A DNA stretch of 64,000 nucleotides from Plantimonas leprariae. Its GTDB lineage: Bacteria > Pseudomonadota > Alphaproteobacteria > Rhizobiales > Rhizobiaceae. Of this stretch, positions 25,335 through 33,957 are shown one piece after another; the first letter of the stretch is position 1, and each line of letters starts with the position of its first letter. The notes under the pieces are model-generated. The model was not told the origin of the DNA, did not search any database, and saw only the letters and a list, made by a program, of their open reading frames with translations. Both the position numbers and the translations under genes were made by a program. The stretch is taken from positions 1-64,000 of the forward strand of contig NZ_VZDO01000017.1 in assembly GCF_008802405.1 (NCBI RefSeq). Direction: 5' to 3'.

Positions 25335-26297
25335 ATGAACAGACATGAACCTACGGCCGACGCCGGGGGAACCGCGGCGGCCGAGCCGGGCGCGGTCGAG
25401 CAACTCAACCCGCCGGGCATCCGGACGGCCGGCATCCGCATGCTGCCCGTGGCCGGCGGGCGCCACAAGGTCTGGACCAAGCGGGTCGGCGAAGGCAAGA
25501 CGAAGGTGCTGCTGCTGCACGGCGGACCGGGCTTCAGCCACGACTATCTGGAAGTGATGGAATCCTTCCTGCCGCCGGCGGGCATCGAACTCTACCATTA
25601 CGATCAGCTCGGCTGCGGGAACTCGGACCGCCCGGACGACGCGGCGCTCTGGACGCTGCCGCGCTATCTCGACGAAGTGGAAGAGGTGCGCCAGGGGCTC
25701 GGGCTCGACCGCTTCGTCCTCTACGGGCACAGTTGGGGCGGCATTCTCGGGATCGAATACGCGCTCCGCCACCCGGACCGCCTGTCGGGACTGGTCATCT
25801 CCAACATGACGGCGAGCATCGCCTCGTTCCTGCAGCGGCTCGAGACGCTGAAGGATCTGCTGCCGCCCGCCTCGAGGGCCCGTCTCGCGGAACTGGAGAA
25901 GGCGGAGGATTACGATTCCCCCGACTACCATCGCATCGTCGAGGGGGAACTCTATCCGCAGGTCCTGTGTCGGACGCAGCCGTGGCCGGAACCGCTGACG
26001 CGGGCGTTCCGGATCGTCAACCCGGCGATCTACGGCCAGATGCAGGGCAAGAGCGAGTTCGTGGTGACGGGGAACCTCCGCGGCTGGGACAGCTGGGACC
26101 GGCTGGCGCGGATCCGGACGCCGACCCTCACGATCGGCGCCGAACACGACGAGATGGATCCCGCCGACCTCGTCCGCATGGCGGAACTGATGCCGAACGC
26201 CCGCTCGGCCATCTGCCCGAACGGCAGCCATCTGCCGATGTACGACGACCAGGCGGTGTTCTTCGATCACCTGCTCGGTTTCCTGAAATCGGTCTGA
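25335..26297 (+). CDS. Proline iminopeptidase-family alpha/beta hydrolase
   Basis: A 320-residue cytoplasmic serine hydrolase (peptidase S33 type). The oxyanion motif HGGPG is at 62-66, the nucleophile elbow GHSWGG places Ser133, and the acid and base are probably in GAEHDEMDP and NGSHLPMYD near residues 270-305. Many proteins with this architecture cleave N-terminal proline, but others hydrolyse esters or amides. Because it follows a flavin oxidase gene, a catabolic amidase or esterase is also possible. No signal peptide; the first 35 residues are a loose acidic leader. Confidence 0.85.
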   Translation: MNRHEPTADAGGTAAAEPGAVEQLNPPGIRTAGIRMLPVAGGRHKVWTKRVGEGKTKVLLLHGGPGFSHDYLEVMESFLPPAGIELYHYDQLGCGNSDRPDDAALWTLPRYLDEVEEVRQGLGLDRFVLYGHSWGGILGIEYALRHPDRLSGLVISNMTASIASFLQRLETLKDLLPPASRARLAELEKAEDYDSPDYHRIVEGELYPQVLCRTQPWPEPLTRAFRIVNPAIYGQMQGKSEFVVTGNLRGWDSWDRLARIRTPTLTIGAEHDEMDPADLVRMAELMPNARSAICPNGSHLPMYDDQAVFFDHLLGFLKSV

Positions 26298-26355
26298 ATT
26301 CGAGTTCCCGCGGCCCGGCCGACGCCGCCGGCTGCGCCCCGGGAAAGGACCGCGT

Positions 26356-26778
26356 TCACGCGGTGCGCGGCTGCCCGCCCGTCGCAGGACGGGCGTCGCG
26401 ACGGAACAGAAGCTGCCGCAGGTCGGGCCGCCACAGGAGAAGCCCCGTCCACATCGCGACGCCGAGAGCGAGGCAAACGATCTGCGGCGGCGACCCGAAC
26501 TCGCCGATCCTGGCATGGAGGCTGACCGCGCCGCCGAGGAAGCCGGTGGTCAGGACGGCACCGATCAACGCGGTGGAGGGAAGAGCGAGCGTCGCGGCAC
26601 AGGTGAGCGTGAGGATGGGAAGCACCTCGCGAAACGTCTCCGGCAGCCCGATATGGTCCATCGCGGCGACCATGAAGCCGGGTGATGCGGCCTGCACGAG
26701 GCCGTCCGCGAGGAGAAGCCCTACGACCAGACCGACCAGGGTCCGGCCGACGAATTTGCGATTGATGAGAGAGGACAC
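26356..26778 (-). CDS. DoxX-like small integral membrane protein
   Basis: A 140-residue protein with four hydrophobic helices (for example TLVGLVVGLLLADGLVQAA, VLPILTLTCAATLALPS, IGAVLTTGFLGGAVSLHAR and IVCLALGVAMWTGLLLW). Layout and the MDHIGLPETFREVLPILTL segment match the DoxX-like (DoxX_2) group of unknown function. The start is GTG at 26778 with AAGGAA six bases upstream. It is convergent with the hydrolase gene and probably transcribed alone. Confidence 0.75.
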   Translation of the reverse strand: MSSLINRKFVGRTLVGLVVGLLLADGLVQAASPGFMVAAMDHIGLPETFREVLPILTLTCAATLALPSTALIGAVLTTGFLGGAVSLHARIGEFGSPPQIVCLALGVAMWTGLLLWRPDLRQLLFRRDARPATGGQPRTA

Positions 26779-26927
26779 GCGACGTTCCTTCGGCTGTTGC
26801 GAACGGTTGCGGTCGATACGGCACGGGCGACTACGCCTCGGCTACACCGGCGGCCGGAAGCGTTACGTTCGTCACGAAGCGAAGACGGCCGCCCTGCGAG
26901 TCCGATGACTGGGAGGAGTGCCTTCGC

Positions 26928-27090
26928 CGCGGCGGCGTGTCGGGCACGCACGCGGCGGCGATCGCGGTCAGCATGGGGCGCACGTCACCGTCGTCGACCG
27001 CGCGGCAGGCACGCTGGAGGGGCTCACCGGCCAGTTCGGCGCCTCATCCGCACGCAGTTCTCGACGCGGAGAATGGAGGATACCGCGCGT
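26928..27090 (+). pseudogene. Alanine dehydrogenase fragment broken by two frameshifts
   Basis: Within the 577-base gap 26779-27355 three consecutive frames read as pieces of one protein: GGVSGTHAAAIAVSMG, then GAHVTVVDRAAGTLEGLTGQFGA, then LIRTQFSTRRMED. Joined, they match the NAD-binding core of alanine dehydrogenase (GGGVxGTxAA, the VTVxDR strand end, then the R-x-x-STR segment). Shifts fall near 26978 and 27040. Nothing recognisable remains before or after, so this is a small relic of a deleted ald gene. The rest of the gap is non-coding and should contain the promoters of both flanking genes. Confidence 0.55.
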
Positions 27091-27355
27091 TTCCGCCGGG
27101 TCGAGGCGCCCGCGACGTCCGCAGCGGTTGCTGTCGCCTTCGGAAAAAAGGCCAGTACGATCCGCGTCACGGCTTCGACGGTTTTTAGCGCCGGCAAGAC
27201 GCCGACCGGATTGAAACCGATGTCGTCCGTTGTGGCACGACGCGCGGTCGGAGCGTTCCCTCTCCCCTCGCTTGACCCCCGAAGAGGGCCTGCCCTATGA
27301 ACGGTCGCCGGTCACATGTCACGGCTGCAACAATGCGGCGACGCGTCGAGTCTTC

Positions 27356-28000
27356 ATGAGCCGATTGCTGCCGACCAATCTCCGCGATCAAGCTCTTTCG
27401 CTGCTGAAGCTTCGTCTCATCTCGGGCGATCTCGTGCCCGGCGAAATCTATTCGGCCGCCGGCCTCGCGCAGGAACTCGGCGTCTCGAACAGCCCGGTGC
27501 GGGAGGCCATGCTGACGCTCGTCAACGAAGGTCTGATGGAGGCCGTCCGCAATCGCGGCTTTCGCGTGGTTCCCCTCAGCGACCACGAGCGCCGCAACAT
27601 CTACGACATCCGGCTACTGCTGGAGATTCCCGCCATGGCGCAACTGGCGGCGCGACGGAGTGTCGTGGAACCGCACGGCAAGCGCTTTTCCGCCCTCGCC
27701 GCTTCGATCGTCTCGGCGGCCGGGTCCGGCGATATCGTCGCCTATCTCGATGCCGACCGGCAGTTCCACATGGGGCTGCTCGACCTGCTCGAGAACCAGC
27801 ACCTCTCGAAGATCATCGACAACCTGCGCGATCAGAGCCGGCATTACGGGCTCAAGCGCCTGTCGGAAAGCGGGCAGCTCGTCGCCTCGGCCGAAGAGCA
27901 TGCGCCGATCCTGGCGGCGATCCTGACGGGTGACGAGGCGAAGACGGCACGTCTGATGCGCGACCATCTCCAGCACCTCGTCGGCGACTGGGCGGGCTGA
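27356..28000 (+). CDS. GntR family regulator, FadR/FCD type
   Basis: A 214-residue repressor. The winged helix-turn-helix is in the first 70 residues (LISGDLVPGEIYSAAGLAQELG, then NSPVREAMLTLVNEGLM). The C-terminal helical FCD domain carries the usual metal/ligand residues (D-x3-FHMGLLDL near 145 and EEHAPILAAI near 185). The start ATG at 27356 begins the conserved region; a further 42 in-frame residues upstream look non-coding. It lies about 420 bases before the DHDPS-family gene in the same direction and probably controls it or the lost alanine dehydrogenase. Confidence 0.88.
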   Translation: MSRLLPTNLRDQALSLLKLRLISGDLVPGEIYSAAGLAQELGVSNSPVREAMLTLVNEGLMEAVRNRGFRVVPLSDHERRNIYDIRLLLEIPAMAQLAARRSVVEPHGKRFSALAASIVSAAGSGDIVAYLDADRQFHMGLLDLLENQHLSKIIDNLRDQSRHYGLKRLSESGQLVASAEEHAPILAAILTGDEAKTARLMRDHLQHLVGDWAG

Positions 28001-28418
28001 CGAAAGCGCGGGCGCGCTCGTCTCGGGAAATGCCCCCGTAGTTCCGAAATACGCGTATCCGTAGCCGGTCGCGCACGCGACTTACGGCGCTCGGTGCCTT
28101 TCGCTGGTGGGATCATGAAATGAAATCGTCGCCGCCATCAGCCGATTGCACCCGCACGGTGCAGCGTGTATGGGTAATCGATAACCGATAACAGCCTCGG
28201 CGCGTGCGCAGTGTAGGTTATGGTGCGACGAGCGGTGAACGGTGAACGGTGATCGATCCACGCTCGCCAGCCCATTGAAGGCTACAGTTCCGCTACGGTC
28301 GGACTGAACCCTTCGAACCGCCGTGCTCCGGCTGGAGCCGATACTCGATCCCTTCGGGCAAATGCCTCCGTCGGAGGCAGACGCCCCTTTCCCAGTCTGC
28401 CAACCTTCGGAGCTTCCC
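28001..28418. promoter_or_regulatory. Intergenic region with tandem 7-mers and a 17-base palindrome
   Basis: No gene. Three short repeats stand out: CGATAAC twice in tandem (28179-28192), GGTGAAC twice followed by GGTGATC (28234-28254), and TGCCTCCGTCGGAGGCA (28363-28379), a perfect palindrome around a single central base 40 bases before the DHDPS-family start. Any could be a regulator site; the last could also fold in the leader RNA. There is a short AT-richer patch at about 28165-28260. Confidence 0.4.
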
Positions 28419-29381
28419 ATGACATCCACGATCTTTTCCGGCGTGATGCCCGCGTTGATGACGCCATGCCGGGCCGACCGCACGCCGGACTTCGACGCGC
28501 TGGTGCGCAAGGGACGCGAACTGATCGATGCCGGCATGTCCGCCGTGATCTACTGCGGCTCGATGGGCGACTGGCCGCTCCTGACCGACGCGCAGCGGAT
28601 GGAGGGCGTCGCGCGGCTGGTGGAGGCCGGGGTGCCGGTCGTCGTCGGCACGGGCGCGGTCAATACGGCCTCCGCCGTCGCCCACGCGGCGCACGCCGCC
28701 AAGGTCGGCGCGAAGGGCCTGATGGTGATCCCGCGCGTCCTGTCGCGCGGCACCGTGGTCGCGGCGCAGCGGGCGCACTTCAAGGCGATCCTCTCGGCCG
28801 CGCCGGATCTGCCGTCGGTGATCTACAACAGCCCGTATTACGGCTTCGCCACCCGCGCCGACCTGTTCTTCGCGCTCCGAGCCGAGCACCCGAACCTCAT
28901 CGGGTTCAAGGAGTTCGGCGGGCCGGACGACCTGCGCTACGCCGCCGAAAACATCACCAGCCGCGACGACGAGGTGTCGCTGATGATCGGCGTCGACACG
29001 GCGGTGGTGCACGGCTACGTGAACTGCGGCGCGACGGGGGCGATCACCGGCATCGGCAACGTTCTGCCGAAGGAGGTGCTGCACCTATGCGAACTGGCCG
29101 AGGCGGCCGCCTCCGGCGACGCCGAGGCCCGCCGTCGCGCGGTCGAATTGGAAGCGGCCTTCGCGGTGCTTTCCTCCTTCGACGAAGGTCCGGATCTGGT
29201 GCTCTTCTTCAAGCACATGATGGTCCTGAAGGGGCACGCGGAGTACGCGCTGCACTTCAACGAGAGCGACGCGCTCTCCGACAGCCAGCGCGGCTATGTC
29301 GAGGCGCAGCTCCGCCTCTTCGACGCCTGGTATGCCGACTGGAACCGTCAGGACGCTTCCCCGGCCCGCCGCGCCGCCTGA
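28419..29381 (+). CDS. DHDPS/NAL-family aldolase or deaminase, possibly for hydroxyproline breakdown
   Basis: A 320-residue class I TIM-barrel enzyme. The Schiff-base Lys is K164 in LIGFKEFGG and the catalytic Tyr is Y136 in VIYNSPYYG; the N-terminal GVMPALMTPC and YCGSMGDWPLLT blocks replace the GTTGE motif of dihydrodipicolinate synthase, so it is not DapA itself. Similar proteins occur beside hydroxyproline catabolic genes and act on pyrroline-4-hydroxy-2-carboxylate; that assignment is inference. It probably forms a single-gene unit: a palindrome precedes it and a strong hairpin follows. Start ATG at 28419 is preceded by CGGAGCTTCCC. Confidence 0.85.
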   Translation: MTSTIFSGVMPALMTPCRADRTPDFDALVRKGRELIDAGMSAVIYCGSMGDWPLLTDAQRMEGVARLVEAGVPVVVGTGAVNTASAVAHAAHAAKVGAKGLMVIPRVLSRGTVVAAQRAHFKAILSAAPDLPSVIYNSPYYGFATRADLFFALRAEHPNLIGFKEFGGPDDLRYAAENITSRDDEVSLMIGVDTAVVHGYVNCGATGAITGIGNVLPKEVLHLCELAEAAASGDAEARRRAVELEAAFAVLSSFDEGPDLVLFFKHMMVLKGHAEYALHFNESDALSDSQRGYVEAQLRLFDAWYADWNRQDASPARRAA

Positions 29382-29416
29382 AGGCGGAAACTCTCCCGCG
29401 GAGAACGTTCCGCGAT

Positions 29417-29443
29417 GTTCGAGGGCCGCCTCGGCCCTCGAAC
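29417..29443 (+). terminator. Strong hairpin after the DHDPS-family gene
   Basis: GTTCGAGGGCCG (29417-29428) and CGGCCCTCGAAC (29432-29443) form a perfect 12-pair stem with a three-base loop, 36 bases after the stop codon. This is the most stable compact hairpin I found in the window. No T-run follows, as is common in GC-rich alphaproteobacteria. Confidence 0.65.
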
Positions 29444-29532
29444 CGTGTCCCGGCCGCCGCCTTTCCGCCGCCCTACGCGCCCCTGCCGATTCGTTACCCT
29501 TGCTGCGACGCGCAGGATGTCCGTCACAGCGA

Positions 29533-29590
29533 TTGACAACCTCTGGCCGATTTGAGAAACCGTTTTCTCGATCTGAGAAACGCTTTTCTC
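29533..29590 (+). promoter_or_regulatory. Promoter with two tandem LacI-type operators
   Basis: Two near-identical 16-base inverted repeats, GAGAAACCGTTTTCTC at 29554-29569 and GAGAAACGCTTTTCTC at 29575-29590, lie 51 bases upstream of the LacI-type gene. Their centres are 21 bases apart, two helical turns, so two dimers would bind the same face. A perfect -35 hexamer TTGACA is at 29533-29538, which puts the first operator over the spacer and -10 region. The -10 itself is poor. The region is also notably A/T-rich compared with its surroundings. The sites fit autorepression and control of the downstream sugar operon. Confidence 0.75.
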
Positions 29591-29640
29591 AATTTGGGTC
29601 GGCGTAGTTCGATCGTTCAGGGAGCAGGTGGTAAGCGCGG

Positions 29641-30690
29641 ATGCGAGACGATGCAACTTCCGATCTGCGGAACGAGGTCGTCGGCCGGGTGACGATCCGC
29701 GACGTAGCATTGGAAGCCGGCGTGTCGGTGGCGACGGCCTCGAAAGCCCTCAACGAGCGCGGTCGCATGACGAGCGAGACGCGCGAGCGCGTACGGACCG
29801 CGGCGCGCCTTCTCGGCTTTCGGCCGAACGCGATGGCGCGGGCCCTCGTCCACCAGCGCTCCTTCACGCTCGGCCTCCTCACCAGCGACACCTACGGCCG
29901 CTTCACCCTGCCGGTCGCCGCCGGGCTGTCGGCGGCGATGTCGGATCGCGGCGTGTCGGTCTTCCTGTGCGCGATCGACGACGATCCGGAACGCGCGCGG
30001 CTCAATCTGGAAGCGATGGAGGACAAGCGGGTCGACGGTCTGGTGATCGCCGGCAAGCGCATCGACCGGACCCTGCCGCTAAATCTCGCCTCGGCGCGGA
30101 TGCCGGTGGTCCACGTCGTCGCCGCCTGCCCGCCGGACGGGGTCGGCTTCGTGCCGGACGACGAAGGGGGCGCCTTTCTCGCCGTTTCGCATCTGGCGCG
30201 GCTCGGCCGCCGGCGCATCGCCCATGTCACGGGGCCGCGCAGCTTCGCCGCCGTGCCGCTGCGCGAGGCCGGCTGGCGTCGCGCCCTCGGCGAGGCAGGC
30301 CTGCCGCCTTTCGGCGAAGCGCTCTGCGGCGAATGGTCGGAACGGTTCGGCTACGAGACCGGCCAGCGCCTCTTCGGCGCGGCGGCGGAGCGGCCGGACG
30401 CGGTCTTCTGCGGCAACGACCAGATCGCGCGCGGCCTGATCGACGCGCTGGCGCAGTCGGGCCTCGGCGTGCCGGAGGATGTGGCCGTCGTCGGCTTCGA
30501 CAACTGGGAACTCTTCGCGCAGGCCGCCCGCCCGCCGCTCACCACGGTGGACATGGAGCTGAAGGATCTCGGCCGGGAAGCCGGCCTGACGCTGCTCGAC
30601 ATGATCGACGGCAAGCCGGTGGAGCCCGGCCTGCGCCGCCTGCCGTGCCGTCTGGTCGTGCGCCGATCCTGCGGAGGCGGGGCACCATAG
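29641..30690 (+). CDS. LacI family transcriptional regulator of the arabinofuranoside operon
   Basis: A 349-residue LacI/GalR repressor. The N-terminal HTH is VTIRDVALEAGVSVATASKAL (about 17-37) followed by the hinge helix RPNAMARALV. The periplasmic-binding-protein-like core (about 75-340) has FTLGLLTSDTYGRF, DGLVIAGKRID and VAVVGFDNWELFAQAARPPLTTV, the usual effector-pocket and dimer elements. It lies directly downstream of twin palindromic operators and 97 bases upstream of a sugar-binding protein gene in the same direction. The inducer is probably an arabinose-containing sugar taken up by that transporter. Confidence 0.9.
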   Translation: MRDDATSDLRNEVVGRVTIRDVALEAGVSVATASKALNERGRMTSETRERVRTAARLLGFRPNAMARALVHQRSFTLGLLTSDTYGRFTLPVAAGLSAAMSDRGVSVFLCAIDDDPERARLNLEAMEDKRVDGLVIAGKRIDRTLPLNLASARMPVVHVVAACPPDGVGFVPDDEGGAFLAVSHLARLGRRRIAHVTGPRSFAAVPLREAGWRRALGEAGLPPFGEALCGEWSERFGYETGQRLFGAAAERPDAVFCGNDQIARGLIDALAQSGLGVPEDVAVVGFDNWELFAQAARPPLTTVDMELKDLGREAGLTLLDMIDGKPVEPGLRRLPCRLVVRRSCGGGAP

Positions 30691-30787
30691 GATGAACGGG
30701 CCGTCCCGGCCGGGAGACAGGGGCGGACCGATACGAAGAGGCAACGGCGTTCCCGGAACGGGACACTTCGAAAGGGAGGATAGGAGC

Positions 30788-32035
30788 ATGAAGAACTGGC
30801 GCCTCGGGCTCGGCGGTCTTGGCCTCGCCATCGCCCTGACCACCTCGGCCTCGGCCGAGACGTTTTCCCTCTGGGTGCGCTCGGACGGCTCGACCTTCAT
30901 GCCGAAGATCGTCGACGCCTTCAACAATAGCCAGAGCGAGCACAAGGCCGAGTTGCAGATCGTGCCCGTGAACGAGCTCGTGCAGAAATACGCGGTGGCC
31001 GCAGCCGGCGGGACGGCGCCGGACGCGCTCTCGCTCGACCTCATCTATACGCCCGCCTTCGCCAGCGCCGGACAGCTCGAGGACATCACCGACCTCGCGA
31101 AATCCCTGCCCTACTTCGACCAGCTCTCCAAGGCGCATGTCGCGACCGGGACCTGGCAGGACCGCATCTACGGCCTGCCCTTCTCGGCGGACGCCTCCGT
31201 GCTGATCTGGAACAAGAAGCTGTTCAAGGAGGCCGGCCTCGATCCCGAGAAGGGTCCGACGACCTGGGCGGAGATCCGCACCGACGCCGAGAAGGTCAAC
31301 GCCCTCGGAAACGACAACAAGGGCTTCTACTTCTCCGGCAACTGCGGCGGCTGCAACATCTTCACCTTCACGCCGCTGGTCTGGGCGTCGGGCGGCGACA
31401 TGTTCGCCGACGAAGGCAAGAAGGCGACCATCGACACGCCGCAGATGCGCGACGCCATCGCCTTCTACCAGGGCATGGTGAAGGACGGGCTCGTTCCCGC
31501 CGGCTCGCAGACCGACACGGGCGCGAACTTCTTCGCCGCCTTCGCCACCGGCAAGATCGGCATCACCCCATCGGGCTCCTTCGCCATCGGCGCGCTGAAC
31601 GAGCAGCATCCCGACCTCGAATACGGCGTCACGTACTTGCCTGGCAAGGAAGGCGGCTGGTCATCCTTCGCCGGCGGCGACAACTTCGTCGTTTCGAAGG
31701 GCACCACCAAGATGGCGGGGATCAAGGCCTTCCTCGAATACGCCTATTCGCTGGACGGCCAGACCCTGCTGGCCCGGAACGGCTCGCTGCCGGTGCGCGG
31801 CGATCTGGCGAAGGAAGCCCTGAAAGGCCTCGACGCGCGCTACCTCGTCGCCGCCGACGCCATGGCCAAGGGCCGCACGCCCTATACGCCGGTCTTCAAC
31901 GACCTGATCAACTCGGCCAACGGGCCCTGGATCACCATGCTGAACCAGGCCTTCTTCGGCGACGCGGCGGCGATCGATGCCGCGATCGCCCAAGGCCAGG
32001 ACGCGATGCAGTCGATCATCGACACGGCGCCCTGA
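30788..32035 (+). CDS. Sugar ABC transporter substrate-binding protein (CUT1 family)
   Basis: A 415-residue exported receptor. The signal peptide ends TTSASA before ETFSLWVRSDGS (mature start about residue 24). Family 1 blocks are clear: NELVQKYAVAAAGGTAPDAL, GLPFSADASVLIWNKKLF, and WSSFAGGDNFVVSKGT. It binds an oligosaccharide, by context probably an L-arabinofuranoside. The ATG at 30788 has GGGAGGATAGGAGC before it; in-frame codons upstream belong to the leader. First structural gene of the operon that includes two permeases, GH127 and an ATPase. Confidence 0.9.
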   Translation: MKNWRLGLGGLGLAIALTTSASAETFSLWVRSDGSTFMPKIVDAFNNSQSEHKAELQIVPVNELVQKYAVAAAGGTAPDALSLDLIYTPAFASAGQLEDITDLAKSLPYFDQLSKAHVATGTWQDRIYGLPFSADASVLIWNKKLFKEAGLDPEKGPTTWAEIRTDAEKVNALGNDNKGFYFSGNCGGCNIFTFTPLVWASGGDMFADEGKKATIDTPQMRDAIAFYQGMVKDGLVPAGSQTDTGANFFAAFATGKIGITPSGSFAIGALNEQHPDLEYGVTYLPGKEGGWSSFAGGDNFVVSKGTTKMAGIKAFLEYAYSLDGQTLLARNGSLPVRGDLAKEALKGLDARYLVAADAMAKGRTPYTPVFNDLINSANGPWITMLNQAFFGDAAAIDAAIAQGQDAMQSIIDTAP

Positions 32036-32105
32036 CGCCCCCCGGCGGGGCGGCCCCGGCGGCCCCGCCCTTTCGTGCCCAGCCTCGAACGGGAGCCGTC
32101 CCGCC

Positions 32106-33041
32106 ATGTCGGCCATCGTCACGCAGCCGTCCCTGTCCGCTTCGCTGCCGCGACCGCGGCGAAGAGCGCGCCGCCGCCGCAACTGGGCGGGCCTCCTCTA
32201 CGTCGCGCCGGCGCTCGCCCTGGTTCTCGCCTTCTTCCTCGTGCCGCTCGGGATGACGGCCTGGATGTCGTTGCACAACTGGCCGCTGATCGGCCTGCCG
32301 CGCTGGATCGGCGTCGCGAACTATAAGGCGCTGTGGAACGACCGCAACTTCTGGAACGCGCTCCTGTTCACGGCGCGCTACACCGCGGCCGCGACCGTCG
32401 GGCTGCTCGGCGTCGGCCTCCTCCTGGCGCTTCTGGTCGAGAAGCCGCGCCGCTTCGTCGGGGCCTATCGCACCGCCTTCTTCCTGCCCGTCGTGATCGG
32501 TTTCGCTTCGGCGAGCCTCCTCTGGGCCTGGCTGTCGAACGTCGACAGCGGCCTCTTTTCGCCGCTTGCCGAACGGCTCGGCCTGACGGCGGGGCGCGTC
32601 AACATCCTCGCGACGCTCGGCCCGGCCTTCTGGTCGGTGACCGCGATGGTGATCTGGAAGATGGCCGGCTTCTACATGGTGATCCTGATGAGCGGCCTGC
32701 AGGCGATCCCGCCGGACTATACGGAAGCGGCGCGGATCGACGGTGCCTCGGCGCTGCAGCGCTTCCGCTTCATCACCATGCCGCTCGTCCGGCGGCCCTT
32801 CGCCCTCGCGCTGATCCTCTGCGTCTCCGGCTCGATGCTCGCCTTCGACCAGTTCTACATCATCCTCGCCGGCGGCCCGCAGAACCGGACGATCACCGCG
32901 GTCTACTGGATCTTCAACCAGTCCTTCGTTTCGTTCCGGCTCGGCTACGGCGCGGCGCTGTCGATGGTGCTGCTGGCGATCCTCCTCGTCCTCAGCGTGA
33001 TCCAGCTCCGCCTCCTGCGCGACCGGGAGGACGCCCGATGA
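32106..33041 (+). CDS. Sugar ABC transporter permease 1 (MalF/UgpA type)
   Basis: A 311-residue inner-membrane protein with six predicted helices, starting LLYVAPALALVLAFFLVPLG. The coupling loop is EAARIDGASALQRFRFITMPL. An arginine-rich N-terminal tail (residues about 16-27) fits the positive-inside rule. It pairs with the next permease to form the sugar channel. The stop overlaps the next ATG (33038-33041). The chosen ATG at 32106 begins the family-length protein; extra upstream codons overlap the binding-protein gene. Confidence 0.9.
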   Translation: MSAIVTQPSLSASLPRPRRRARRRRNWAGLLYVAPALALVLAFFLVPLGMTAWMSLHNWPLIGLPRWIGVANYKALWNDRNFWNALLFTARYTAAATVGLLGVGLLLALLVEKPRRFVGAYRTAFFLPVVIGFASASLLWAWLSNVDSGLFSPLAERLGLTAGRVNILATLGPAFWSVTAMVIWKMAGFYMVILMSGLQAIPPDYTEAARIDGASALQRFRFITMPLVRRPFALALILCVSGSMLAFDQFYIILAGGPQNRTITAVYWIFNQSFVSFRLGYGAALSMVLLAILLVLSVIQLRLLRDREDAR

Positions 33042-33928
33042 CCCTCGCCCTCGAACAGACGCGATCGAGCCCGGCGCGCCGCCCGCGCCGCAAGGGCGCG
33101 CGGCTGCACGCCGTCCTGTTCCACGTCGCGGGCGTCCTCGTCGCGCTCCTGTTCCTCGCGCCGATCGCGTTCGTCGTGCTCGCCTCGCTCCGCCCCCCTG
33201 CGGAAGCGGGCACGCCGCCGCTGCCGCCCTGGCCGACGACGGGCCTCGACACGGCGAGCTACGCCCGGCTCGACGCCTTCGGCGCCGGCATCCTCCACCA
33301 CGCGGGCAACTCGCTCTTCGTGTCGCTCGGCACGGCGGCGGTGACGATCCTCGTCTCGGTGCTGGCCGGCTACGGCTTCTCGCGCTTCCGCTTCCCGATG
33401 AAGGGGCTCGCCTTCGTCCTGATCCTTTCGACGATCATGATCCCGTTCCAGTCGATCCTGACGCCGATCTTCCTGATCCTCGCCAAGCTCGGCCTCCAGA
33501 ACACGTTGACCGGTCTCGTCCTGATCTACGTGACGCTGCAGCTTCCCTTCTCCGTCTTCATGATGCGCAACGCCTTCGACGCGGTGCCGAAGGAGATCGA
33601 GGAGGCGGCGCGGATCGAGGGCGTGAAGGGCTTCCGCCTGCTCGTCTTCGTGCTCGGACCGCTGGTGCTGCCCGGCATCGTCTCGGTCGGGCTCTTCGCC
33701 TTCCTCAACGCCTGGAACGAGTTCCTGGCGGCGCTCGTGCTCCTCACCGACCAGTCGAAGTTCACCCTGCCCGTCCTGATGACGGCGGTGCGCTCGGGCC
33801 GCTTCGGCGCGATCGACTGGGGCGCCGTGCAGGCCGGCGTCACCGTGATGATGGTCCCCTGCCTCCTTCTCTTCCTCGCCCTCCAGCGCTTCTACATCCG
33901 CGGCCTGACGGCCGGCGCGGTGAAGTGA
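33038..33928 (+). CDS. Sugar ABC transporter permease 2 (MalG/UgpE type)
   Basis: A 296-residue membrane protein. The first helix is LFHVAGVLVALLFLAPIAFVV, and the MalG-type loop is EEAARIEGVKGFRLLVFVLGPL with downstream NAWNEFLAALVLL, a hallmark of this permease family. It is translationally coupled to permease 1 by ATGA. The stop TGA overlaps a possible GTG start of the GH127 gene. Confidence 0.9.
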   Translation: MTLALEQTRSSPARRPRRKGARLHAVLFHVAGVLVALLFLAPIAFVVLASLRPPAEAGTPPLPPWPTTGLDTASYARLDAFGAGILHHAGNSLFVSLGTAAVTILVSVLAGYGFSRFRFPMKGLAFVLILSTIMIPFQSILTPIFLILAKLGLQNTLTGLVLIYVTLQLPFSVFMMRNAFDAVPKEIEEAARIEGVKGFRLLVFVLGPLVLPGIVSVGLFAFLNAWNEFLAALVLLTDQSKFTLPVLMTAVRSGRFGAIDWGAVQAGVTVMMVPCLLLFLALQRFYIRGLTAGAVK

Positions 33929-33957
33929 ACATTCCCGACATCGGAAAGGCCTCTTCC

